From SZAS-103 sp038216155 (GTDB taxonomy: Bacteria > Pseudomonadota > Gammaproteobacteria > Xanthomonadales > Xanthomonadaceae), in contig JBBQQH010000008.1 of NCBI GenBank assembly GCA_038216155.1, positions 3,218 to 67,217 on the forward strand: a DNA stretch of 64,000 nt, written 5' to 3'. Below, piece after piece: positions 45,409 to 53,817 of this stretch. Each line of letters opens with the position of its first letter. Positions within the stretch are counted from its first letter, which is position 1. The translations under genes were made by a program, and so were the position numbers. Under the pieces are notes generated by a model, which was not told the DNA's origin, did not search any database, and was given only the letters and a program-made list of their open reading frames with translations.

Positions 45409-47532
45409 GTGCGCCTCGTGCTGAGTCAGACCACGCTACTGATCATTGCGCTGGCGCCGCTGCTGGGCGCGATCGTGGCCGGATTATTCGGGCGCCAGGT
45501 CGGCCGCGTCGGCGCACATACGATCACAATCCTCGGCGTCGGCGTGAGCTTCGCGTTGTCGTGCTACGTGCTATGGCAATTGCTGCATGGCGCGCCGGTG
45601 TTCAATGCGAATCTGTACACGTTCTTCGAGGCTGGCAACGCCAGCGCGCACGTGGGCTTTTTGATCGACAACCTGACCGCGATGATGATGGTGGTTGTCA
45701 CCTTCGTCTCGCTGCTGGTGCACGTCTACACCATCGGTTACATGGCCGACGATCCCGGCTACCAGCGCTTCTTCAGCTACATCTCGCTGTTCACCTTCAG
45801 CATGTTGATGCTGGTGATGAGCAATAACTTCCTGCAACTGTTCTTTGGCTGGGAAGCGGTTGGTCTGGTGTCGTATCTGCTAATCGGATTCTGGTTCAAG
45901 AAGCCGAGCGCGATCTTCGCCAATCTTAAGGCGTTCCTGGTCAATCGCGTTGGCGATTTCGGATTCCTGCTTGGTATCGCTGCGGTGTTCTACTGGTGCG
46001 GAACCTTGGATTACGCCGCTGCGTTTGCCAAGGCGCCAGCGTTGTCTGCGCTCAGTGTCGAGATTTTCAGTGGTCACGCTTGGGCGGTGCCCAGCGTGAT
46101 CTGCATCTGCCTGTTCATCGGCGCGATGGGCAAGTCGGCGCAGGTCCCGCTGCATGTGTGGTTGCCGGACTCGATGGAAGGCCCGACCCCGATCTCGGCG
46201 TTGATCCACGCCGCGACGATGGTGACCGCCGGCATCTTCATGGTCGCGCGGATGTCGCCGCTGTTCGAACTCTCCAACACGGCGCTGCATTTCGTATTGT
46301 TCATCGGTGCCACCACCGCGTTCTTCACTGGCTTGATCGGCATCGTGCAGAACGATATCAAGCGCGTGATCGCGTATTCAACGCTGTCGCAACTGGGCTA
46401 CATGACGGTTGCGCTCGGCGCGTCGGCGTATTCGGTGGCGGTGTTCCACCTGATGACGCATGCGTTCTTCAAGGCGCTGCTATTCCTCGCCGCCGGCAGC
46501 GTGATCATCGGCATGCACCACGAGCAGGACATGCGCCGCATGGGTGGCCTGCGTAAGTACATGCCGATCACCTACATCACATCACTGATCGGCACGCTGG
46601 CACTGGTTGGCATGCCGTTTTTCGCGGGTTTCTATTCCAAGGACAGCATTATCGAAGCGGCCAAGGCGGCAGCCGAACACGCTGGCTGGATTGGTCACTA
46701 CGCGTATTTGTCGGTGCTGCTCGGCGTGGTGGTGACCAGCTTCTACAGCTTCCGTCTGCTGTACATGACCTTCCACGGCGAGGAGCGCTTCCGGCACGCG
46801 CACGCTGCTGATGCGCATGGCGATGACGCGCACACGCATGCCGCATCGGCGCATTCGGGCGACGCACTCGCAGGGGCCGCGCGCGAGCTCGATGGTCACG
46901 CTGCAGTCGGTCATCCGCCGCACGATCACGGTCATCACGCGGTCGAGCCCAAAGAGTCGCCGTGGGTCGTCACCCTGCCATTGATCCTTCTGGCGATTCC
47001 GTCGGCGATGATCGGCTACCTGACTATTGGCCCGATGTTGCATGGCGGATTTTTTGACGGGTCGATATTCGTCGATGCCTCGCGTCATCCGGCGCTGGCG
47101 GAGCTGACCGAAGAATTCCATGGCGCTCTGGCGATGGGGCTGCACGGCTTCCTGCAGTTGCCGTTCTGGCTGGCATTTGCCGGTTTTGCCACGGCCACTT
47201 ACATCTATCTGCTGCATCCAATGCTTGCACCGAAACTGCGCCAGCGTTTCGCACCGATCGTGCACGTGCTGGAGGAAAAATACGGCTTCGACATCCTCTG
47301 GATTCGTGGCTTCGCTGGTGGCGGCATCGCGATTGGCAATTTTTTTGCAAAGGTTGGCGATGGCGCAATCATCGATGGCGCACTCATCAACGGCTCGGCC
47401 AATCTGATCGGGCGCACCGCTGGTGTGCTGCGGAAACTGCAATCGGGATACCTATACCACTATGCGTTTGCCATGATCCTCGGCCTGATCGCGTTGCTCG
47501 CCGTGCTGATTCGCACCCAAGGGGCGAGCTGA
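45409..47532 (+). CDS. nuoL: NADH-quinone oxidoreductase subunit L
   Basis: NuoL is the distal antiporter-like proton pump with the long lateral helix. The 707-residue protein shows NFLQLFFGWEAVGLVSYLLI with the conserved Glu, KSAQVPLHVWLPDSMEGPTP with Lys and Pro of the broken helix, and RVIAYSTLSQLGYM. Between about residues 462 and 515 there is a His/Ala/Asp-rich loop (HAHAADAHGDDAHTHAASAH and more), absent from the E. coli protein. The start is GTG at 45409, with another GTG nine bases later. Confidence 0.95.
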   Translation: MRLVLSQTTLLIIALAPLLGAIVAGLFGRQVGRVGAHTITILGVGVSFALSCYVLWQLLHGAPVFNANLYTFFEAGNASAHVGFLIDNLTAMMMVVVTFVSLLVHVYTIGYMADDPGYQRFFSYISLFTFSMLMLVMSNNFLQLFFGWEAVGLVSYLLIGFWFKKPSAIFANLKAFLVNRVGDFGFLLGIAAVFYWCGTLDYAAAFAKAPALSALSVEIFSGHAWAVPSVICICLFIGAMGKSAQVPLHVWLPDSMEGPTPISALIHAATMVTAGIFMVARMSPLFELSNTALHFVLFIGATTAFFTGLIGIVQNDIKRVIAYSTLSQLGYMTVALGASAYSVAVFHLMTHAFFKALLFLAAGSVIIGMHHEQDMRRMGGLRKYMPITYITSLIGTLALVGMPFFAGFYSKDSIIEAAKAAAEHAGWIGHYAYLSVLLGVVVTSFYSFRLLYMTFHGEERFRHAHAADAHGDDAHTHAASAHSGDALAGAARELDGHAAVGHPPHDHGHHAVEPKESPWVVTLPLILLAIPSAMIGYLTIGPMLHGGFFDGSIFVDASRHPALAELTEEFHGALAMGLHGFLQLPFWLAFAGFATATYIYLLHPMLAPKLRQRFAPIVHVLEEKYGFDILWIRGFAGGGIAIGNFFAKVGDGAIIDGALINGSANLIGRTAGVLRKLQSGYLYHYAFAMILGLIALLAVLIRTQGAS

Positions 47533-47533
47533 C

Positions 47534-49054
47534 ATGGGCATTTTCGCTTCGATGCCATTGCTCAGTCTGCTGATCTGGCTGCCGATTCTCGGCGGCTGCG
47601 CCACGCTGTTCTTCGGCGATGCACGGCCGAATGGTGCGCGCTGGTTTGCGCTGCTGATCTCGCTGGCAACGCTCGCACTGTGCGCGCCGCTGTACACGGG
47701 TTTTGATGTTGGCAGCGGTTTGATGCAGCTGGTCGAGCAGCATGCGTGGGTGCCGTCCTACAACATCAATTACTCACTTGGCGTGGACGGCATCTCGGTC
47801 GCGCTGATCGCATTGACCGCGCTCACCACAAGCTTGGTGATCGTCGGCGCGTGGGGTCCGGTGACCAAGCGCGTCAGCCAGTACATGGCGTCGTTTTTGA
47901 TACTCGAAGGCGTGATGATCGGCGTGTTCTGCGCTCTCGATGCGATGTTGTTCTACGTCTTTTTCGAGGCGATGCTGATTCCGATGTTCATCATCATTGG
48001 CGTCTGGGGCGGCCCGCGTCGGGTGTACGCCAGCATCAAGTTCTTCCTGTACACCTTCCTCGGCTCGATCTTCATGTTGATCGCGCTGATTTACCTGTAC
48101 CTGAAAGGCGGCAGCTTCCAGTTGGTTGATCTGTATTCGTTGCAGCTCTCGGCCGGCGAGCAGACCTGGATATTCTTCGCGTTCCTGATCGCGTTCGCGG
48201 TGAAGGTGCCGATGTTCCCGGTGCACACCTGGTTGCCGGACGCGCACGTGGAGGCGCCGACCGGCGGCTCGGTGATCCTGGCCGCGATCATGTTGAAGGT
48301 CGGCGGCTACGGATTTCTGCGCTTCACGTTGCCGATTGTGCCCGATGCCGGCCAGCAGTGGGCGTGGCTGGTGATCGCGTTGTCGCTGATCGCGGTGGTC
48401 TATATCGGTCTGGTCGCGATGGTGCAAAAGGATATGAAGCGGCTGATCGCATATTCCTCGATCGCGCACATGGGCTTCGTCACCCTCGGCAGTTTCATCG
48501 TGTTCGCGTTGATTCGCGATCACGGCAATGCAGGCGCGGCGCAGCTCGGCTTGCAGGGCGCGATGGTGCAGATGATCTCGCACGGCTTCATTTCCGGCGC
48601 GATGTTCTCCTGCGTCGGCGTGCTCTACGACCGCATGCACACGCGCATGATCCGCGACTACGGCGGCGTGGCGAATGTGATGCCTTGGTTCGCCACCTTC
48701 TTCGTGTTCTTCGCGATGGCCAATTCTGGTTTGCCTGGCACCAGCGGTTTCGTTGGCGAGTTCATGGTGATCCTGGCCGCGTTCCAGTACAGCCCGCTGG
48801 TCGCGTTTGCGGCGGCGTTCACGCTGATCCTTGGCGCGGCGTATTCACTGTGGCTGATGAAGCGCGTGGTGTTTGGCGAAGTGGCCAACGCCAACGTAGC
48901 TGAACTCACCGACATCAATGCGCGCGAAGTGATCGTGCTGGGCGGGTTTGCGTTGGGCGTGCTCGCGCTCGGCCTGTATCCAAAACCGCTGACCGACCTG
49001 ATGGCGACCGCGATCAGTCAACTCGGCTATCTCGTCTCCGTTACCAAGTACTAA
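47534..49054 (+). CDS. nuoM: NADH-quinone oxidoreductase subunit M
   Basis: The 506-residue antiporter-like subunit has about 14 helices. The conserved Glu lies in FYVFFEAMLIPMFIIIGVWG, and FAVKVPMFPVHTWLPDAHVE and RLIAYSSIAHMGFVTLGSF contain the proton-path Lys and broken helix. It starts one base after nuoL. Confidence 0.97.
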   Translation: MGIFASMPLLSLLIWLPILGGCATLFFGDARPNGARWFALLISLATLALCAPLYTGFDVGSGLMQLVEQHAWVPSYNINYSLGVDGISVALIALTALTTSLVIVGAWGPVTKRVSQYMASFLILEGVMIGVFCALDAMLFYVFFEAMLIPMFIIIGVWGGPRRVYASIKFFLYTFLGSIFMLIALIYLYLKGGSFQLVDLYSLQLSAGEQTWIFFAFLIAFAVKVPMFPVHTWLPDAHVEAPTGGSVILAAIMLKVGGYGFLRFTLPIVPDAGQQWAWLVIALSLIAVVYIGLVAMVQKDMKRLIAYSSIAHMGFVTLGSFIVFALIRDHGNAGAAQLGLQGAMVQMISHGFISGAMFSCVGVLYDRMHTRMIRDYGGVANVMPWFATFFVFFAMANSGLPGTSGFVGEFMVILAAFQYSPLVAFAAAFTLILGAAYSLWLMKRVVFGEVANANVAELTDINAREVIVLGGFALGVLALGLYPKPLTDLMATAISQLGYLVSVTKY

Positions 49055-49096
49055 GCACCAAAACGCACCACCAGACCAACCGGACCTTCCGACTCG

Positions 49097-50554
49097 ATGC
49101 AAAGCATGCCGACCACCACCGACCTGATGCAGATGCTGCCCGAACTGGCGCTGCTGGGAGGTGCGTGCGTGGTGCTGCTGCTGGACATGTTTGCCGTGCG
49201 CGGCGGGCGTGCGTTGATCTTCTGGGCGGCGCTGGCGACGCTGGTGGCAAGCGCGGCACTGGTGATTTACGGCGGCGGCTTCAACGGCGTGGCGCCGGTG
49301 GCTGCGTTCAACGGCATGTTCATGCACGATCTGATCGGCGATGTGCTGAAGCTGGCGATTCTCACGGTCAGCGCCATGACCTTCATCTACGCACGTTCGT
49401 ATCTGGCAGATCGCGGGCTCTCGCGCGGTGCGTTCTTCATCCTGTGCCTGTTCGCGATCCTCGGCATGATGCTGCTGGTTTCGGCGGGTAGCTTGGTCAC
49501 GGTTTATCTCGGACTGGAACTGCTGGCGCTGTCGTCCTACGCGCTGGTGGCCATGAATCGCGATTCGCCGATCGGCTCCGAAGCGGCGATCAAGTATTTC
49601 GTGCTGGGCTCGTTGGCGTCGGGCATGTTGTTGTACGGCATGTCGATGCTGTACGGCGCTACCGGCACGCTCGATCTCGCCGCCATCTACAGCGCGGCCG
49701 GCGATACGCAGCAGCACACGCTGTTGCTGCTGGGCACGGTGTTCCTGTTGGTCGGCATCGCCTTCAAGTTTGGCGCCGCGCCATTCCACATGTGGTTGCC
49801 GGACGTCTATCAGGGTGCGCCGACCATCGTCACTGTGTTCATTGGCTCGGCGCCGAAGCTTGCGGTGTTCGGCATGGCTTGGCGCCTGCTGGAATCGGGC
49901 GTCGGCCCACTGGCCAGCGATTGGTATCTGATGCTGGCTTGGCTTGCTGTGCTCTCGCTCACGGTCGGCAACCTGTTTGCGCTGGTGCAGACCAGCCTCA
50001 AGCGGATGCTGGCGTATTCCACTATCTCGCACGTCGGCTTTCTGTTTCTCGGCCTGGCCGATGCCGGCCCGGATGGGTACGCGGCGTCGATGTTCTATGC
50101 GATCAGCTATGCGCTGATGGCGGCTGGGGCATTTGCGATATTGCTGTTGCTCAGCAGCAGCACCCACGATGCCGAAGACATCGACGACCTGCGCGGCCTC
50201 AACGCACGCAGCCCGTTGATGGCGTTGTGCGTGCTGCTGATCATGGCCTCGCTCGCGGGCATCCCGCCGTTCCTCGGCTTCTGGGCCAAGCTCGCGGTGC
50301 TGCGCGCGGCCTTGGAAGGCAACCTGCTGTGGCTGGCGATCGTCGGCGCGGTATTCGCCGTAATCGGATCGTTTTACTACCTGCGCGTGATCAAGGTGAT
50401 GTACTTCGACGCCCCCGATGCACAACCGCGAGCGCCGCTTCACGCCAGTCGCTCTCTGCGCTGGCTGCTCGCGATCAACGCCTTCGCTCTGCTGGCCCTT
50501 GGTTTTGCCTGGAACCCGATCATGCATTGGTGCTTGCGCGCGTTTTCAGCATGA
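49097..50554 (+). CDS. nuoN: NADH-quinone oxidoreductase subunit N
   Basis: The 485-residue antiporter-like subunit closes the operon. It shows TVYLGLELLALSSYALVAMN, GIAFKFGAAPFHMWLPDVYQ with GAPTIVTVFIGSAPKLAVFG, and MLAYSTISHVGFLFLGLADA. It begins 42 bases after nuoM. The region after it departs from the order known in relatives, where the initiator tRNA and rimP are usually close. Confidence 0.96.
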   Translation: MQSMPTTTDLMQMLPELALLGGACVVLLLDMFAVRGGRALIFWAALATLVASAALVIYGGGFNGVAPVAAFNGMFMHDLIGDVLKLAILTVSAMTFIYARSYLADRGLSRGAFFILCLFAILGMMLLVSAGSLVTVYLGLELLALSSYALVAMNRDSPIGSEAAIKYFVLGSLASGMLLYGMSMLYGATGTLDLAAIYSAAGDTQQHTLLLLGTVFLLVGIAFKFGAAPFHMWLPDVYQGAPTIVTVFIGSAPKLAVFGMAWRLLESGVGPLASDWYLMLAWLAVLSLTVGNLFALVQTSLKRMLAYSTISHVGFLFLGLADAGPDGYAASMFYAISYALMAAGAFAILLLLSSSTHDAEDIDDLRGLNARSPLMALCVLLIMASLAGIPPFLGFWAKLAVLRAALEGNLLWLAIVGAVFAVIGSFYYLRVIKVMYFDAPDAQPRAPLHASRSLRWLLAINAFALLALGFAWNPIMHWCLRAFSA

Positions 50555-50587
50555 GCTGAAGTGCGAATCGAGCTGCGCCGCTTAATC

Positions 50588-50618
50588 CCGTTCGTGGTGA
50601 GCCCGGTCGAACCACAAC
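50588..50618 (-). repeat. Dispersed repeat R1, inverted copy at the nuoN side of the borosin locus
   Basis: The sequence CCGTTCGTGGTGAGCCCGGT followed by CGAACCACAAC matches R1 with one extra G. It faces the copy at 54811-54840 in opposite orientation. The rest of the 264-base gap to the GGDEF gene has no supported feature. Confidence 0.88.
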
Positions 50619-50818
50619 ACAAGCTCCGATTTCCAACTTCTTGAACCAATCAAGAGCACCGCTCTCCAACCCTCGCCCTGCGCGATGCGCAAGAGATGGA
50701 GCAGAAGCGTTGGAGCCGCTGGAACCCTCCGCTTCAAGGCTGAAACGGGTAGGGGGATGATGCGAAGGTATTTCGTGCGCGCAGCGAAAGCTACGTTGTC
50801 GATCAATTCCGCCGCCAA

Positions 50819-52624
50819 TCAACCTCGCCTACGGTCTAGCTCGCCGGCGCGTTGGTCTTCTGGCAACTCGGTGCCAAGCACGAAGGTTTCCACGCGGTTG
50901 CGGCCGTCGCGTTTGGCTTGGTACAGCGCGTTATCGGCATGCGCCAGCAATTGTCGCAGTGCGTAGCCGGATGTGCTGGTAGTGGCGATGCCGAAGCTGG
51001 CGGAGACCGAAAAATCCGGCCCGGCTTCGCTGCCCTGCAAGCTGCTGATCGCTGCGCGCAGCGTTTCGGCAAGCACGCGCGATTGGTCGAGTTCGCAATA
51101 GGGCAACACGATGCCGAACTCCTCGCCGCCCAGGCGTCCGAATATGTCTACCGACCGCAGGTTGGTCAAAATGACCTCGGCCGTGCGCATCAGCACGACG
51201 TCGCCGGCGGCGTGACCATGGTCATCGTTGACCAGCTTGAAGTTGTCCAGGTCGATCACGATCACGCTGGCATCGCGTCCCGACTTGCTACAGCACTTGA
51301 GTGCATCCTCGGCCACGTCGATGAAATGCTGACGGTTGAAGATGCCCGTCAATCCATCGCGCCGCGCCTGTTGCCGAAAGCGCAGTTGCGAGCGCTTGGT
51401 GCGATAGCCCCAGAAGATCAGCGAGCCCAGCAACACCAGCAGCAGCGCGATGTACAACCCGCGCGTTTCTGCCGACTTGCGGCCGACCTGCTGCTGCAGG
51501 GTCAACACCTGGTTCTGCTTGTTTAGCGCGTCGATCTCCAGCTTCTTGGATGCGACTTGCTGCTTGACCATCTCGAAGGCGAGCGTGCGCGCGCTGGTGT
51601 CGTTGCGATAGCCTTTGTCGGCGACGGCGAATTTTTCATGCCACGACAGCGCCGATTTATAATCGCCTTTCTTCTCGGCAATTTGGTACAGCAAATAGGA
51701 GGCATCGACCAGCGGTTCGGTGTACTCGTTCTTGATCGAGCCATCGACAGCCCGAGTCGCGTATTGCTGGGCCAGTTTGATCTGGCCCATCTTCCAGTAA
51801 GCCTGGGCCAGCGCAGCATCCATAGCGCTGATTACCCGCGGATAGTGGGTTGAGGTCGCCTCGTCGTAACCATCCTTCAGCCGCTTGATCGCATCAGCCG
51901 GTCGCTCTTGCGCGATGTCGATTCGGGCGCCGTCTACGCGCACAAGACTCAGCCACACTGGCTCCTTAGCCTTGACACATGCGTCGAAGCCATAGGGATA
52001 CGCTTCGCTGAATAAATCATACTTCTGGCTTTTGTACAGGGCACTGAGTTTAAATTGCCAACCTGTGCACGCACTTCGTGCGGTTGGATTTTCATTAATC
52101 AGCTTGTCGGCGTAATTTTGTGCGAGGTCGTATTGTCCGACCAAGTTGTACAGCTGCGCGGCCACACCCAATCCTTGTTGGCGAGCGTCGGGATCCTGGA
52201 TTTTCGGCAACAATTCGAGCGACTTGCTCAGTTGTGAATAGGCTTCCTCATCTCGAGAGGCGATGCTCAAGACGTTGACGACGGAAATGCCAGCGCGAAA
52301 TTGCAGGACGGGATCATCCGATTTATCGGCAACTGCAGTCAGCTGTGACACCGATGCGGAATAGTCTCCCACGTATCCCGCTTGCCATCCTTCGAGGTAT
52401 TGCAGATAGAAGTTTTGTTGCGGCGTCAGTTTTGCGGAATCCGCTTCAACGCGCGCGAGCAACTTGACGAATTCGGCATTGTCGGATGACTTGATCTTGT
52501 CAGCCTGCTTTAACAGTTGCGCGTAATCATCGGGTGCGGCAACCGCCGCACCAGATGAGAGTGCCGCTGCCAGACTAAGGATTGCTGCGAAAAGCAACCA
52601 ACGGTGCTTTTCGAGATACCGCAT
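50819..52624 (-). CDS. TPR-containing membrane diguanylate cyclase (GGDEF)
   Basis: The 601-residue protein has a signal/anchor sequence (LLFAAILSLAAALSSGAAVA) and a long helical TPR-type domain outside the membrane (residues about 35-390). A coiled segment and one membrane helix (GLYIALLLVLLGSLIFWGYR) lead to a C-terminal GGDEF domain with DGLTGIFNRQHFIDVAEDAL and the active-site RLGGEEFGIVLPYCELDQSR. The GGEEF motif is intact, so c-di-GMP synthesis is expected. No canonical RxxD inhibitory site is obvious just upstream of it. Its ATG is 3 bases after the stop of the small borosin-like precursor gene, which places it in the same transcript. The TPR part may sense an envelope ligand. Confidence 0.92.
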   Translation of the reverse strand: MRYLEKHRWLLFAAILSLAAALSSGAAVAAPDDYAQLLKQADKIKSSDNAEFVKLLARVEADSAKLTPQQNFYLQYLEGWQAGYVGDYSASVSQLTAVADKSDDPVLQFRAGISVVNVLSIASRDEEAYSQLSKSLELLPKIQDPDARQQGLGVAAQLYNLVGQYDLAQNYADKLINENPTARSACTGWQFKLSALYKSQKYDLFSEAYPYGFDACVKAKEPVWLSLVRVDGARIDIAQERPADAIKRLKDGYDEATSTHYPRVISAMDAALAQAYWKMGQIKLAQQYATRAVDGSIKNEYTEPLVDASYLLYQIAEKKGDYKSALSWHEKFAVADKGYRNDTSARTLAFEMVKQQVASKKLEIDALNKQNQVLTLQQQVGRKSAETRGLYIALLLVLLGSLIFWGYRTKRSQLRFRQQARRDGLTGIFNRQHFIDVAEDALKCCSKSGRDASVIVIDLDNFKLVNDDHGHAAGDVVLMRTAEVILTNLRSVDIFGRLGGEEFGIVLPYCELDQSRVLAETLRAAISSLQGSEAGPDFSVSASFGIATTSTSGYALRQLLAHADNALYQAKRDGRNRVETFVLGTELPEDQRAGELDRRRG

Positions 52625-52627
52625 GGG

Positions 52628-52888
52628 TCAAGCCGCGATTGCAGTGCGAAGGTCAGTAGCGATTGCGCGAACTTCTTCATCGTCGTCGGCCGGAAGCAAT
52701 CCACAACAAACGTTTTTCGTGGCCCCTAGCGCGACTTCAATATCGGCAGGATTTTGGCCGATGATGGCTGTTTCCAATGCCGCATCAATGTGTGCCTGTT
52801 GCATTGCGCCAACCAAGACATTCAGTGATGCATCGCGCAACTGTGCATCGCTGCCGAGTGTTTCCAGAAATCCAATCGCATTCGACAT
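52628..52888 (-). CDS. Putative split-borosin precursor A1
   Basis: The 86-residue protein starts at the ATG at 52888 with AAGGAG eight bases upstream. It aligns without gaps with the 84-residue product at 52974-53228 over residues 1-72, with 27 identities: Met1, Ser2, IGFL at 5-8, Gly12, LR at 17-18, Asp35, AIIG at 41-44, Cys62, Asp69, Asp70 and Glu72. The first 57 residues look like a compact helical leader or binding domain. The segment NVCCGLLPADDDEE and the tail AIATDLRTAIAA are candidates for the modified core and follower. The precursor call is an inference from its similarity to A2 and its position in the cluster with the methyltransferase; I know no other function for it. Confidence 0.65.
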   Translation of the reverse strand: MSNAIGFLETLGSDAQLRDASLNVLVGAMQQAHIDAALETAIIGQNPADIEVALGATKNVCCGLLPADDDEEVRAIATDLRTAIAA

Positions 52889-52973
52889 ATTCTTCTCCTT
52901 GTTGTGACGTTTGGTGGAACGCCGGATCGAGCGGTCACATACGTTCGACCCCACGTTTACGACTTCTTGCGAT

Positions 52974-53228
52974 TTACGCCACCACACAAATATCCTGCTG
53001 TGCGGCTGCTTGTTCTCCGTCGTCTTCCGCTACCGCGAGAATGCAAATCAGTCCAGTCGATGCTGACAGCACCGCTGTAAGCCGTGCCACATCTCCGCCT
53101 ATGATTGCCCACTGCGCGGTTTGATCCACGCCCTGTGCATTGAGTGCCTTGTACAGGCTGGACTTGGTTGCATGGCGCAGTGTGGCGCTTTGGCCCATCT
53201 CCTGCAGAAAACCGATCACCTCAGACAT
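52974..53228 (-). CDS. Putative split-borosin precursor A2
   Basis: The 84-residue protein starts at the ATG at 53228, six bases after AAGGA; another ATG at 53234 touches that site and is less likely. It overlaps the end of the GNAT gene. Residues 1-57 (MSEVIGFLQEMGQSATLRHA onward to ATAVLSAS-like helices) are the paralogue of A1. The C-terminal part (TGLICILAVAEDDGEQAAAQ then QDICVVA) is rich in Ile, Leu, Val and Cys, as in known borosin cores, where backbone amides of hydrophobic residues are methylated. An acidic EDDGE stretch separates two hydrophobic blocks. The core boundaries are not determined. Confidence 0.65.
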   Translation of the reverse strand: MSEVIGFLQEMGQSATLRHATKSSLYKALNAQGVDQTAQWAIIGGDVARLTAVLSASTGLICILAVAEDDGEQAAAQQDICVVA

Positions 53229-53805
53229 CTTCATTCCTTGAGTTATCGGCAATGCTGCCTGGTTTGCACCATGTTGCTCGTTGAATAGACATGATGCGTT
53301 TTTCGAGGTTCCATCTGTCTGCGATCTGCCCGGAGCATGGTTGGAAACCGACGCTGGTAAATAGTCGTTCGGCGGCAGCGTTCCCCGCCTCGTACTGTAC
53401 CCATATCTCGCCCACTGGCAAGCACGCAAACAGTCGCTGCGCCAGTGCGATTTTCGCTTCCTTTGCGAATCCGGCGCCGCGAGCGGCGACCAGCAGCAGT
53501 ATGCCGATTTCCAATCGCTCGGCAGTCGGGTCGAATTGTGGCGCGCCGCAGATGCCCAGGCGCTGTCCGGTCTGCTTGTCGATGATGGTGAGCGACAGCC
53601 AGCGCATCGGCTGGGCGTGCATCAGCGCCAGCGTCTTGTGGAAGCTGCGCCGGGCGCGCTCGATTGCCATCGGCGGCCCGACGAAGCGCAGGATTTCGGC
53701 GTCGGTGTAGATCGAGCAGTAGAAGTCTTCATCATGCGCGTCCAGCGTACGCAGGTGCAGACGCTTTGTTTGGATGTCGAACGTAGAGGGGCGGATTTCG
53801 GTCAT
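53221..53805 (-). CDS. GNAT family N-acetyltransferase
   Basis: The 194-residue protein has the RimJ/RimL-like start TKRLHLRTLDAHDEDFYCSI, the acceptor-side segment RWLSLTIIDKQTGQRLGICG, the acetyl-CoA loop region LVAARGAGFAKEAKIALAQR, and YEAGNAAAERLFTSVGFQPC. These are the usual motifs of GNAT enzymes that acetylate amino groups of proteins or small molecules. A tail of about 25 residues (from about 170) extends past the domain. It starts 12 bases after the borosin-like methyltransferase and ends inside the first precursor gene, so it is likely a cluster member: a tailoring enzyme, a self-protection enzyme, or unrelated cargo. Confidence 0.88.
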   Translation of the reverse strand: MTEIRPSTFDIQTKRLHLRTLDAHDEDFYCSIYTDAEILRFVGPPMAIERARRSFHKTLALMHAQPMRWLSLTIIDKQTGQRLGICGAPQFDPTAERLEIGILLLVAARGAGFAKEAKIALAQRLFACLPVGEIWVQYEAGNAAAERLFTSVGFQPCSGQIADRWNLEKRIMSIQRATWCKPGSIADNSRNEDV

Positions 53806-53817
53806 CGCGGATGCCGC

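Noticed and set aside
48845..50527. Open frame of 560 codons on the minus strand
   Set aside because: It is antisense to nuoM and nuoN, whose protein families are certain. Its product is rich in Arg, His and Gln, as expected for a shadow frame in GC-rich DNA.
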